This document shows, in pieces, positions 1 through 8,986 of a DNA stretch of 54,062 nucleotides. The notes beneath the pieces are model-generated. The model saw only the letters and a list, made by a program, of their open reading frames with translations, made no database searches and was not told the origin of the DNA. Location of the stretch: positions 1 to 54,062 of the forward strand of contig CAKZKR010000093.1 in assembly GCA_937124615.1 (NCBI GenBank). The letters are read 5' to 3'. The translations under genes and the position numbers were made by a program. This stretch comes from an uncultured bacterium. GTDB taxonomy: Bacteria; Hydrogenedentota; Hydrogenedentia; Hydrogenedentales; Hydrogenedentaceae. Within the stretch, counting starts at the first letter, position 1. The number at the start of each line of letters is the position of its first letter.

Positions 1-341
1 CCCCGCCCCGATATAAGAAATGAAATGATAATTCAATATTGAGACATAATCTCTACCTATAAAATTCGGAGAGTTTTTATAATTTTTGTGGATAGAAAAG
101 CTTTTTCTACAGTTATTTTTGCTCTGATGGTGAGAAAGGATATTGTCTGAGAATAAATAAGTTTAAGTAAAAGAAATAAATGTTACAGGTAGTTTTTGTC
201 TCTCTCTAATTGTATTTATTCATTATTAGTCTTATTATTTGCACAATATTTGAGTTTCTATATTTATTACATAGGTATTATCTGTAGCAATAAAAAGGAA
301 CAAAAATGACAGATGGGCTAAACTGATGGGAATACTAAATT
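1..341. other. AT-rich non-coding window edge
   Basis: No convincing gene is visible in the first 341 bases. All frames are broken by frequent stop codons, and the stretch is AT-rich apart from a short C/G run in the first ten bases. It lies downstream of menD. An AT-only palindrome (ACTAAA/TTTAGT) at about 334-346 overlaps the menD stop, but on the menD strand it is not followed by a T run, so I do not call a terminator. Confidence 0.6.
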
Positions 342-2129
342 TTAGTGATTATTTTTTTTGAATTCTTTTTTTAGTTCTTTTTTTATTATACTTTGCAAAT
401 CTTTATGCAGTTTTAGATTTTCGGAGCGGTTGGTAGCGACTTCGATTATTTTAGAAACACCTTTTTTCAATGCGTTTTGATAGTTTTTTTTGAGTTCATC
501 GGGTTTATGGACTACGGAAAAATCAATATCAAACATTTTTGCTATACAATCAAAATGGTACCCATGAGGCATACCAAAATATTTTTCGAAAGTTTCAGGA
601 TATGCAGATATGGGAAGGAATGAGAAAATTCCTCCGCCATTGTTATTGATGATAATGAGTATGACATGGACGCCTTTCTGGGAGAGTAAAGGAAAGGAGT
701 TGAGGTCATGGAGGGCGGAAAGGTCTCCGATAATAGCGGTAATAATCCGTTTTCGTGCGAAGGAAAATCCAGCAGAACTTGCAATAGTACCATCAATTCC
801 ACTGGCTCCCCGATTGGCAAAGACCAGTCCGTTTGTTCCATGAATAGAACCATACATGTCTGCGTCACGAATGGGCATGCTATTCCCGAGGAACAAGTCC
901 GATTCAATGGGCTTCCATTGAGATATAAAGCGAGCAATAGTGATTTCATTGAGAAATTCTTGACTTTCTGCCCATTTATCGATAATTGTATCTATTTTCT
1001 GGGACCATTCTACCGTTTCCAATCCCCAGGGATAGACATCTCTGCGTCGCATAGCGGGGGCTAACCATGAACAGAAAGAACTTAAATCGGTTTCAAAACG
1101 GTAGGTAACCCGATGTATCGGGTCGGTTCGTAGAGGATGGTCTGTAACGAGCATGTATTCAGGTCGATTCCTTTCAAGAAATTCAAGGAGCCGTTTGGAG
1201 GTGATAGTTCCTCCGAGATGTAATACAAATTTGGGATTAAATTCTTCTAAAAATTCGGGAACAAGAAGCATCTGGTCATAGTAAGGTACTGAAAAATCGG
1301 TTTTGTTTCCGAGTCGTAAACCGGAGGTAACATCGGGAAAAACAGGCCAATGTAGTGACTGAGCTAGATGATATGCGGACCTGATTTCTTTTTCTCTTCG
1401 GAGTTCTCCTATAACTAAGAGACCTTCCCGCACCGTTTCTATTTTATCCAGAACAAAAATTTCTTGCTCGGTAGTAAGTCTTGACTCGGGAAGATTCCAA
1501 CGAGTGAAGGGTTTCTTATTGGCTAACCAGAATTCAATAGGTTGGGTATAATTTTGAGGGATGTCCCCCTCTACTTCAATAGGTTCTAATGGTTCGCGAA
1601 ACATACAGTTGATATGTACGGGTCCTGCTGGAGCTCGACAGGCTCTGTAAACGGCCTGACCCGCTGTGGTTAGTACAACTGTTGGAGTAATATCAGAGTC
1701 CGGGCAGGGTAAGGTGAATGACCAGCGTACATAAGTACCAAATATATTTATCTGTTCAATGGCTTGATTGGCTCCGCATTGTAGAAGTTCCGGAGGGCGG
1801 TCGGCGGTGATTATGATTAGTGGGACACGCGATAAAGAGGCTTCTACCACGGATGGAAAATAATTAGCAACTGCTGTCCCCGAAGTACAAATGAGAGCAG
1901 TGGGTTTCCCTGTTGCTTTTGCCCAGTTTAATGCATAGAAACCCATACCGCGTTCATCCACATGGATATGGTGGATAATCTCCTTTTGGTCGGAAACAGC
2001 CAAAGCCAGGGGGGTAGATCGCGAGCCCGGCGAAATACAGAAGCCACATACTCCGTTTCGGACGAGTTCTTCTACTAGTAATTTTGCCCAGAGATGATTC
2101 ATATTCGGTGAGGGAATTACACTCGTCAT
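342..2129 (-). CDS. menD: MenD, SEPHCHC synthase
   Basis: Predicted 2-succinyl-5-enolpyruvyl-6-hydroxy-3-cyclohexene-1-carboxylate synthase. It is the ThDP-dependent enzyme that joins isochorismate and 2-oxoglutarate in menaquinone synthesis and is cytosolic. The 595-residue length is a little above the usual 550-580. An N-terminal SPGSRSTP motif is at residues 33-40 and the catalytic-type glutamate lies in DERG near residue 59. The ThDP/Mg motif GDLSALHDLN is at 468-477, followed by the conserved NNNGGGIFSFLP segment. The start is supported by GGAGGAG just upstream on the minus strand. It follows menF with a 16-bp gap, so the two are almost surely co-transcribed. The lysine-rich C-terminal tail looks like a lineage-specific extension. 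Family assignment is firm. Confidence 0.95.
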   Translation of the reverse strand: MTSVIPSPNMNHLWAKLLVEELVRNGVCGFCISPGSRSTPLALAVSDQKEIIHHIHVDERGMGFYALNWAKATGKPTALICTSGTAVANYFPSVVEASLSRVPLIIITADRPPELLQCGANQAIEQINIFGTYVRWSFTLPCPDSDITPTVVLTTAGQAVYRACRAPAGPVHINCMFREPLEPIEVEGDIPQNYTQPIEFWLANKKPFTRWNLPESRLTTEQEIFVLDKIETVREGLLVIGELRREKEIRSAYHLAQSLHWPVFPDVTSGLRLGNKTDFSVPYYDQMLLVPEFLEEFNPKFVLHLGGTITSKRLLEFLERNRPEYMLVTDHPLRTDPIHRVTYRFETDLSSFCSWLAPAMRRRDVYPWGLETVEWSQKIDTIIDKWAESQEFLNEITIARFISQWKPIESDLFLGNSMPIRDADMYGSIHGTNGLVFANRGASGIDGTIASSAGFSFARKRIITAIIGDLSALHDLNSFPLLSQKGVHVILIIINNNGGGIFSFLPISAYPETFEKYFGMPHGYHFDCIAKMFDIDFSVVHKPDELKKNYQNALKKGVSKIIEVATNRSENLKLHKDLQSIIKKELKKEFKKNNH

Positions 2130-2145
2130 TTTTCTCCTCCATCTC

Positions 2146-3570
2146 TTATCCTTGGAGAGGATCTTTCATTAATACATTCAAATAGCTCTTAATTTTACAT
2201 TCTAATTCATTCCATTCCGTTTCGGGTTGTGAGCCTTGAACGATACCCGCTCCGGAATACAATGATATTTTATTGTTTTGTACCAATGCGGATCGAATTC
2301 CTACACAAAATTCGGCTGAGCTATATGAAACCCAGCCTACCGGTCCTGAATAAATCCCACGGTCTAATGGTTCTTCCCTTTGTATCCACTCCAGAGCGGA
2401 ACCACGCGGATAACCCCCGATAGCAGGTGTAGGATGAAGTTGTTCTAAAATGTGCTCATCGTCGATATCAGGTCGAAGGATTCCTTTAAAGTGAGAGAAG
2501 AGATGGTGAACTGTTGTTAAGGTAATAATTCGCGGATGTTCATCATATTCATAACTTGAGCATAATCGTTCCATATCTGTTTTTAACATGGTTACTACAA
2601 TTTCGTGTTCAAGCCGTTCTTTTTTATTGTTTATGAGGGAAGATTTGAGATATTCATCTTCACTTGTGTCCTTCCCTCTCGCCATTGTTCCTGCCAATGC
2701 CTCAGTCTCTATGTATGTGCTTAATCTTTTATAGAGTCGTTCAGGGGACAATCCAATAAAACTTCTTTCAGGGGTTGGATTAAAACAAAAGCGGTAACAA
2801 CGGTTGTAATTTTCTGCCATCGACCGTAATAAAAGAATAGAGTCAATCTCCCCATCGGCTTCAAAGGTCGTTTCTCTTGCTAGGACTACCTTATCAAAAG
2901 TCCCAGCATTAATCTCTGTTAAAGTGCGTCGTATGAGTTCGAGCCATTCTGACTTTGAAGGACAGTCCAATCGGTGATAAAAAGTTAGCGATTTTTGTTT
3001 TTTCTTGTCAAGGTTGTTTACGCCAATCCATAAGTCAAGTCCTTCCAGTATAGAAATTAATTGTTCTAAAATGTAATCGTTCTTTCCTCCAATGATATGG
3101 GCTACAAGTTGGATTTTCTCATCTGTTTTTAATAGTTCAATTTGAGGAACAACAAAGCGATATGCGCGAAAAGATTTCCATCGTTTACCACGGTTATCCA
3201 ATGGCAAAAATTTGAAACCACCGAAATATCGGACTGTAGGGTATTTATAGGATAATCGATTTGAAATTTTTTGGAAAACTAAACTGTATGAGAAGTCGTA
3301 GCATTCCTCATCGGCAATGATTATATCTGTTTCACCCCAACCGGCCATTTCAAAGGATTCATCCCTTGAAGCCCAGTAATATTTGCCAAATCCTTGGATA
3401 GAAGCCAATTCTTCTAAAAGATTTAAAGGCTCATCAATGGGAACACGAATAGCCCCTATTTTCCCTTCAGGAATGTCACCTGACCGGAGGGTTTCCGAAA
3501 TCTTTCTGAGAAGGGAAATCGTTGCTTTACACTTTATCTGTACTATTTGTGAGCGAGAAGGTAACGACAA
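2146..3570 (-). CDS. menF: Isochorismate synthase MenF
   Basis: Predicted chorismate-to-isochorismate mutase that feeds MenD. The protein has 474 residues, typical for this family. The chorismate-binding domain fills the C-terminal two thirds. It contains the EALAGTMARGKD motif near residue 295, the GYPRGSALEWI...EPLDRGIYSGPVGW segment near 400-425, and AGAGIVQGSQPETEWNE near 445-460. The start chosen is a TTG at 3568-3570, because no ATG or GTG lies near the N-terminus in frame. No clear Shine-Dalgarno sequence is seen in front of it, so the start is the weakest part of the call. The role as isochorismate synthase, rather than anthranilate or salicylate synthase, is supported by the tight linkage to menD. 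Confidence 0.92.
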   Translation of the reverse strand: MSLPSRSQIVQIKCKATISLLRKISETLRSGDIPEGKIGAIRVPIDEPLNLLEELASIQGFGKYYWASRDESFEMAGWGETDIIIADEECYDFSYSLVFQKISNRLSYKYPTVRYFGGFKFLPLDNRGKRWKSFRAYRFVVPQIELLKTDEKIQLVAHIIGGKNDYILEQLISILEGLDLWIGVNNLDKKKQKSLTFYHRLDCPSKSEWLELIRRTLTEINAGTFDKVVLARETTFEADGEIDSILLLRSMAENYNRCYRFCFNPTPERSFIGLSPERLYKRLSTYIETEALAGTMARGKDTSEDEYLKSSLINNKKERLEHEIVVTMLKTDMERLCSSYEYDEHPRIITLTTVHHLFSHFKGILRPDIDDEHILEQLHPTPAIGGYPRGSALEWIQREEPLDRGIYSGPVGWVSYSSAEFCVGIRSALVQNNKISLYSGAGIVQGSQPETEWNELECKIKSYLNVLMKDPLQG

Positions 3571-3775
3571 TTTTTATAATTCATTATGATTTTTGTAAAT
3601 TAAAAATATGTTAGATTGTATTCAAAGGGAGCAAAACTTCGCAACCTGTTTGAAATTTAATTATAAGGCAATTCATAGATACAATTGCTCTATGTGAGGG
3701 TAAATCCATATAATTCTATAATTCTGTAATAGATTTAGATCTACTTTAATCCTTTGAAGAAGGAATTTATCTTCC

Positions 3776-6700
3776 ATGAAACGAATTATTGCTACCCTGA
3801 TAAAATTAGGGGTAACCATTGGTCTTTTTGTTCTGCTTTTCTGGCCTGAGATGTTTGGATTCCCGGAGGATACTTTTGGAGGGGTGAAACCCGGAACGCT
3901 TATTCAGGAGATTCGTTCTTTAAATCCCTATCATGCAATTCCGTGGATTTTGTTTGCTTTGTTTATACGATTGGGAGGTATTATGTGTGGAGTTATTCGC
4001 TGGAAAATTTTGCTCAATGGACAGAATCTATATATCCGGTTTCCTTATATGGTTCAGAGTTGGTTTATCGGAAGGACCATCGGCATTTTTTTGCCCAGTA
4101 CCCTTGGTCTGGACGGTTATCGCTTATACGATTCTGTGCGATACACGGGGGATGTTGTTCGCTGTACTACGGTTATATTTATAGAGAAAATCATTGGTTT
4201 TATATCTCTAACAACACTTGTTTTTTTGACTTTTCCTCTGGGATTTCGTCTGTTAAAGTTTAACACATTGTTTCTTTTTATTATTTTAATGATATTAGGT
4301 CTTGCGGTTCTTTTCTTTTTATCTTTATTACTTCAACCTTATATTATTCAGGTTATTTTATATTCAATACCCATGCCGGGAAAGATAAAAAGGATACTCA
4401 ACCGGTTGGGAAGTTCCGCTACTGCTTATGCCGGGCATCGCAAATATTTACTACTGGCTATTCTATGCGGATTGTTTGTTCATTTTAGTGCTTGTTTAAT
4501 GTATTTTGGAACGATGATGGCATTGCGTTCAGAAAATACCAGTTTATGGGATGTGCTGTTCGCAAGTCCATTGATGATATACGGAACTGTTTTGGGTCCT
4601 TCGGTCGGTGGTGAAGGAATTCGCGAAATTGTGTTTGCAACACTATTAGGGGGAAAAGAAAATACATTAAAAGTAGTAGCCTTTGCTCACCTGGGCTGGT
4701 GGGTTGGCGATGTTGTTCCTTTTCTTATTGGGCTCCCCTTCCTTATTTTGCGTAAACGCCCACAGAAAGATGAGATTCAAGAACAGATGACAAATATACA
4801 GTCCCGGTCTTTGTCCATAGAAAATTTTTCTCAGGAATTTAATCCACAGGAGCTATTATTTGCGAGAAATAAAATTTTTGTAGGTCTATTTTGGGGTGTA
4901 ATTGGAGGGTTTACAGCAGGAGCCTTCTGTGGATTGACCGAATCCTTATGGGTAATGTATAAGTTTCCAAACCTTAACGATTATCAGGCTCTATGGTGGG
5001 GACCTTTGATGTATGCAATAGTCTCTGCAGGTGTTGGATTGTGTATAGGAGTTTTTGTGGGAGCCTGGATCCCTTTATTAGTAAAAAAGTTTCCATCGTC
5101 GTTTTTTGTGTATGTATTTTCTTTCGTTTCCGTATTATTGTCTTTGGGGCTGGTATTAATCCTGTGGAGATACTGGCGTGATATTCTGCTTCAAAAACCC
5201 GGTTCGTATACAGTGTATATACCATTAAGTTTTTACTATATGGGTTCTGTACTAATCGGTTCATCATTATTTTATATATTTTTGTTTTATTTGTCTCGAT
5301 TGTCAAAAAAAATGGTTGCTTTAACGATAATCCTTTTATTGTTTCTCCCATTTTTTGTCGGACTGGTTTCCCCGGTATTTTCCCTGCTAAAAAAACATGA
5401 ACTTACCCCTATGTCTCTTCCCCAGGCCCCTACAGATTCTCCGAATATAATTCTAATTATAGCGGATGCTCTTCGTGCGGATTACCTACCTTCGTATAAT
5501 CCCAATATTGAAACAAAAACTCCCGAATTAGACGAATTTATCTCAAAATCTATTCTCTTTAAAGATTGTAGTTCTCAGGCATCATGGACCAAACCTGCAT
5601 TTGCTTCTTTATATACGGGTGTTATTCCACGGCGTCATCGGGCAACGGACAAGAATTCGATTATAGACCCTGGTTTGCCTACCATTGCAGAATTGCTTCT
5701 AAATAATGGATATGTTACAAAAGCATTTGCTAATAATCCAAATGTTCACTCATTGTTTGGTTTTAAGAAGGGCTTTGTTGAATATACAGAATTACAACCG
5801 AAACGGGTATTTTTTGCAAAAGATTCCAGCGCTAAACTAACAATTTATGAGATATTACGGCGTGTTCATGGGATGATTTCTACTATTCTATTAAAGATGT
5901 TAAATAATCTCCCTGATATCAGGAGGTATTATCAACCTGCAGAAGTTGTAAGTTCTGAAGCATTAAAATGGATTGATAACCGTCCCAATAAGGAACATCC
6001 TTTCTTTTTAGTCCTTCATTACATGGACACGCACGACCCCTTTCTCAATTTGGGAAAGAATACTTTCTATTCAAGGGCCCTTCTGGGAAACAAGCCTAAA
6101 AATTTTTTGACCCCTTTGATGAGAGAGGCATATATTGCTGAAATTGAATATCTGGATAAGTATTTGGGTGTGTTTCTTGATGGAATTCAAAAGCGTGGGT
6201 TGGATAAAAATTCTTATATTATTTTTACTGCGGACCATGGAGAAGAATTTGAAGACCATCAAGGTTGGTGGCATGGTTTTACCCTGTATCAAGAAATGCT
6301 CCATGTTCCCCTAATTATAAAGGTTCCTGATAACAGAGCAGATGCGGATAATACAAATCAAAGGGTGCCGGAATTAGTTCGTCATATTGATTTGCCTGTT
6401 ACATTAACAGAAATAGCGGGGATAACTCCTCCCGAAACATTTTCAGGAAGACCTTTATTATCCCGGGATGGAAAGGTGATAAAACATGATGGACAGGTTT
6501 TTGCATGGGCAGAGAATGAGACTGAGGGACAGATTCTGCAATCATTAAGAAACAAAGAATTTAAGATTATTCTTGCCAATCCGGATAACCCACGGGGATT
6601 TAAACCCGAAGAACTATATAATTTAATGGAAGACCCCAAAGAAAAGAATGACTTGTCAGGACAAGAAACCTATCATGATTTTAAGAGAGAACTTTATGAG

Positions 6701-6817
6701 AAAATAGATGATATAAAAGCAGGAAATGAAAAGGAAGATAGAAAAACTTCCTCTGAACAAGCCCCTTTACCTTCTGAACTAATAGAACAGTTGAAGGCTA
6801 CCGGGTATATTCAATAA
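3776..6817 (+). CDS. Flippase-like membrane domain fused to sulfatase-like hydrolase
   Basis: A 1013-residue membrane protein with two parts. Residues 1-330 resemble the lysylphosphatidylglycerol synthase TM region / AglD-like flippase family (UPF0104), with many membrane segments and a GGEGIREIVFATLLGG-type loop near 280-295. Residues 365-545 are a second block of about five membrane segments. From about 555 to the end is an alkaline-phosphatase-superfamily sulfatase domain, presumably outside the cytoplasmic membrane. It has a metal-site D564 in ADALRAD, a nucleophile-position T605 in SWTKPAF, and D820-H821 in TADHGEEF. The usual sulfatase Cys-x-Pro-x-Arg is replaced by Thr-x-Pro without the Arg, so hydrolysis or transfer of a phospho-group is as likely as sulfatase action. 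The C-terminus ends in LKATGYI, common in this family. The substrate is unknown. Confidence 0.8.
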   Translation: MKRIIATLIKLGVTIGLFVLLFWPEMFGFPEDTFGGVKPGTLIQEIRSLNPYHAIPWILFALFIRLGGIMCGVIRWKILLNGQNLYIRFPYMVQSWFIGRTIGIFLPSTLGLDGYRLYDSVRYTGDVVRCTTVIFIEKIIGFISLTTLVFLTFPLGFRLLKFNTLFLFIILMILGLAVLFFLSLLLQPYIIQVILYSIPMPGKIKRILNRLGSSATAYAGHRKYLLLAILCGLFVHFSACLMYFGTMMALRSENTSLWDVLFASPLMIYGTVLGPSVGGEGIREIVFATLLGGKENTLKVVAFAHLGWWVGDVVPFLIGLPFLILRKRPQKDEIQEQMTNIQSRSLSIENFSQEFNPQELLFARNKIFVGLFWGVIGGFTAGAFCGLTESLWVMYKFPNLNDYQALWWGPLMYAIVSAGVGLCIGVFVGAWIPLLVKKFPSSFFVYVFSFVSVLLSLGLVLILWRYWRDILLQKPGSYTVYIPLSFYYMGSVLIGSSLFYIFLFYLSRLSKKMVALTIILLLFLPFFVGLVSPVFSLLKKHELTPMSLPQAPTDSPNIILIIADALRADYLPSYNPNIETKTPELDEFISKSILFKDCSSQASWTKPAFASLYTGVIPRRHRATDKNSIIDPGLPTIAELLLNNGYVTKAFANNPNVHSLFGFKKGFVEYTELQPKRVFFAKDSSAKLTIYEILRRVHGMISTILLKMLNNLPDIRRYYQPAEVVSSEALKWIDNRPNKEHPFFLVLHYMDTHDPFLNLGKNTFYSRALLGNKPKNFLTPLMREAYIAEIEYLDKYLGVFLDGIQKRGLDKNSYIIFTADHGEEFEDHQGWWHGFTLYQEMLHVPLIIKVPDNRADADNTNQRVPELVRHIDLPVTLTEIAGITPPETFSGRPLLSRDGKVIKHDGQVFAWAENETEGQILQSLRNKEFKIILANPDNPRGFKPEELYNLMEDPKEKNDLSGQETYHDFKRELYEKIDDIKAGNEKEDRKTSSEQAPLPSELIEQLKATGYIQ

Positions 6818-6908
6818 AGAAGGTTCCTTTTCATGAATTTTCATGTTTATTCATCAGTGTTTTTGGGGTAAAAGGGTATCCGTTTAGTAGTAAACCTTTT
6901 TCTTACAT

Positions 6909-8780
6909 CTATTCCACAACAAAACCTTCTTTTTCGAGAAGCCCTTTAATTTCTGAGAGGAGTACCCCCCGGGCATAAACCATTTGATTGGGTGAAACCC
7001 GGTGAAGAATGTTCATAAGTTTTTTTCGATGCATTAAATCCGCAATAATAACCGAGTCCTGAGCCTCTATCAAAATTACAGAGCGAATCTTTACCCGTTT
7101 GATAGTATGCATCCAATCTTCTATTGTGGAAATCACAATATCAGGAATCTGCTGTTTTCGGGTGTTTTGGATGAGATATTGGACGAATTGATTCGGATCG
7201 GCCCCCAATTGTAATCCTCTTAAAAAAGACTCTTTTGTTATTGAGCATACCGAAACAGGTCCCCCCGAACTTTTCCTCTGAGCAAAAAGATCTATCCAGA
7301 TTAGTTGAAGTGGGTCTGCCTTAACAGTTGAGACAATAATTTCAAAGTTGGGTTGGACTATCAATTCATTTTTTTTATAATATTTTTCTTTTAGTTTTTT
7401 TGAAAGTTGAGAAGAAAAAAGGAGATATTCTCCAATCTCACTAATACGGAAAAACCGTTCCTTTTTTGTTGAACCAAATTCGATAATACCAAACCAGAAA
7501 AATGTATTATCAATAAAGCAAATATGGTCCTTCTCCTCACAATCTCCTTTGGATGGCCCATATTTCCAGAAATTGTCTTTTGTTTGTTTTAATTCATAAT
7601 TAGATAGTTCGCAATAACGTGCATATACCCTTTTGCCAAATTCATTTAATGAATACCATATACCGGGTTTTAGGGATTGCAATTCTGTAAGTGTTGCTGA
7701 TAATGTTAGGTTGGTTTCTTCCAATTTTATAGATGTCTCATAGACTATTTTAAGCCTTTCTGGAAAAGATAAATTTGTAATTTTTTCGAGGTCTACAATG
7801 CGAAGGGTATCATCAACCTGTGCTAAAAAACCTGATTTTTCAGCCAACCACACAAGTGATTCGATGGGAGGATATGCATTTTCAGGTTCATCACGAGAAA
7901 TTCGTTGTTCATCTGAGCGAGTAATTTGTCCAGAAGAATTGAGATGTAGGGGAGCGACAGCAACACTTGCAAGAAGTCTTGAAATGCGTTCCACTAATGA
8001 AATTCCACAACTTTCAATATGAGTTATTTTAGTGTTTGTGGATGTGATGGGCTGTTTCAATATTTCCTTAATTTCTTTTTTCTGTTCCTTATAATGGCGA
8101 ATTTCTGAAAGGATGCTTATAAAGCGGTTTAATTTGTTTTGCCCGTTAAAACGGAAAAGTTCAAACAACACAAACTGACTCAGTAATTCTTCTAGAGCCT
8201 CTTCGATTTCTGTGTTGTTATAGTCCGAAAACTTTTGCCGTATCTGGTTTATAGGGACAATTCCTATCTTACTTTGCCATAAAAAATCAAATATTTCTTT
8301 TGCTAAATCTGAAAAAGGATAACCGGCTACGTGCTCTAAAACACTGTCCGGTGTTTTATATAATTTTTCGATAATTTCATTGGCTAATGACATCCATCCG
8401 ATTACACGATTTACTTTTAACTTTTGTTCTAATTCCCTGCGTTCTGAGTTGGAAAGATTTTGCGTAAATCTATAAATAGAATTAATATCTCCTAGACTAT
8501 TTAAGTTATTTTGAACTCTTTGAATGACAGGAAGAGTCTCAGGAACGATCTTAATTCGATTCAAATCAAAAAAGAAGAGTTTGGGATATATCTTATATAT
8601 ATAGTTTACGGTTTCCTCTGATGTCTCGAGTTTTGTGGCTAAATATCGGCTTGTAAGCCCTCCCCGACTGTTGGAAGCCAGTTCAAGAGTCATGTTAAAG
8701 GATGTTCGGTCCATCCCTTCGAAGGAGGACAAAAGACTATAACTATAACGCATCAAATCGCGGACCTTTTCAAAAAACAA
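6909..8780 (-). CDS. XPB/Ssl2-type helicase-associated domain protein
   Basis: A 623-residue cytoplasmic protein with no signal peptide. The C-terminal quarter contains a conserved strand-helix pattern (ELIVQPNFEIIV..., VSVCSITKESFLRGLQLG, IEDWMHTIKRVKIRSVILIEA, MHRKKLMNILHRVSPNQMVY). I recognise this as the XPB/Ssl2-like helicase-associated domain (Helicase_C_3). No Walker A or DEAD/DEAH box is present, so the protein is not itself a helicase. The N-terminal 250 residues look like winged-helix-type segments. It is transcribed convergently with the flippase-sulfatase gene. It may act as an adaptor or DNA-binding partner of an unlinked helicase. That is inference only, and no such helicase lies in this window. 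Confidence 0.7.
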   Translation of the reverse strand: MFFEKVRDLMRYSYSLLSSFEGMDRTSFNMTLELASNSRGGLTSRYLATKLETSEETVNYIYKIYPKLFFFDLNRIKIVPETLPVIQRVQNNLNSLGDINSIYRFTQNLSNSERRELEQKLKVNRVIGWMSLANEIIEKLYKTPDSVLEHVAGYPFSDLAKEIFDFLWQSKIGIVPINQIRQKFSDYNNTEIEEALEELLSQFVLFELFRFNGQNKLNRFISILSEIRHYKEQKKEIKEILKQPITSTNTKITHIESCGISLVERISRLLASVAVAPLHLNSSGQITRSDEQRISRDEPENAYPPIESLVWLAEKSGFLAQVDDTLRIVDLEKITNLSFPERLKIVYETSIKLEETNLTLSATLTELQSLKPGIWYSLNEFGKRVYARYCELSNYELKQTKDNFWKYGPSKGDCEEKDHICFIDNTFFWFGIIEFGSTKKERFFRISEIGEYLLFSSQLSKKLKEKYYKKNELIVQPNFEIIVSTVKADPLQLIWIDLFAQRKSSGGPVSVCSITKESFLRGLQLGADPNQFVQYLIQNTRKQQIPDIVISTIEDWMHTIKRVKIRSVILIEAQDSVIIADLMHRKKLMNILHRVSPNQMVYARGVLLSEIKGLLEKEGFVVE

Positions 8781-8986
8781 TTAACCTTGACCAAATTGAA
8801 CATAACATTATAAAGGAAAAGCTCTGTTAGTTCAAATTGGGTAAGATAGGGCAAACTCCGTAACACCAAATTTTCTATGAATAGACATCAATCACGATTC
8901 CTAAATTGAAACTATAATGTGGTTATGGGAATCTAATTCTATTATAATTAAAGTTTATCGTTAACAGGGTTAAATAAGGAAGTTTT
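8781..8986. other. Divergent intergenic region
   Basis: This 206-bp gap separates two divergently transcribed genes and should carry promoters for both. Two TATAAT-like hexamers are visible near 8912 and 8946 on the plus strand, but neither has a -35 box at a normal distance. I see no small gene or RNA structure here. Confidence 0.4.

Noticed and set aside
6840-6900. Possible terminator between the convergent genes (GTTTA-GTAG-TAAAC then CTTTTT)
   Set aside because: Only a five-base AT-rich stem; too weak to call.
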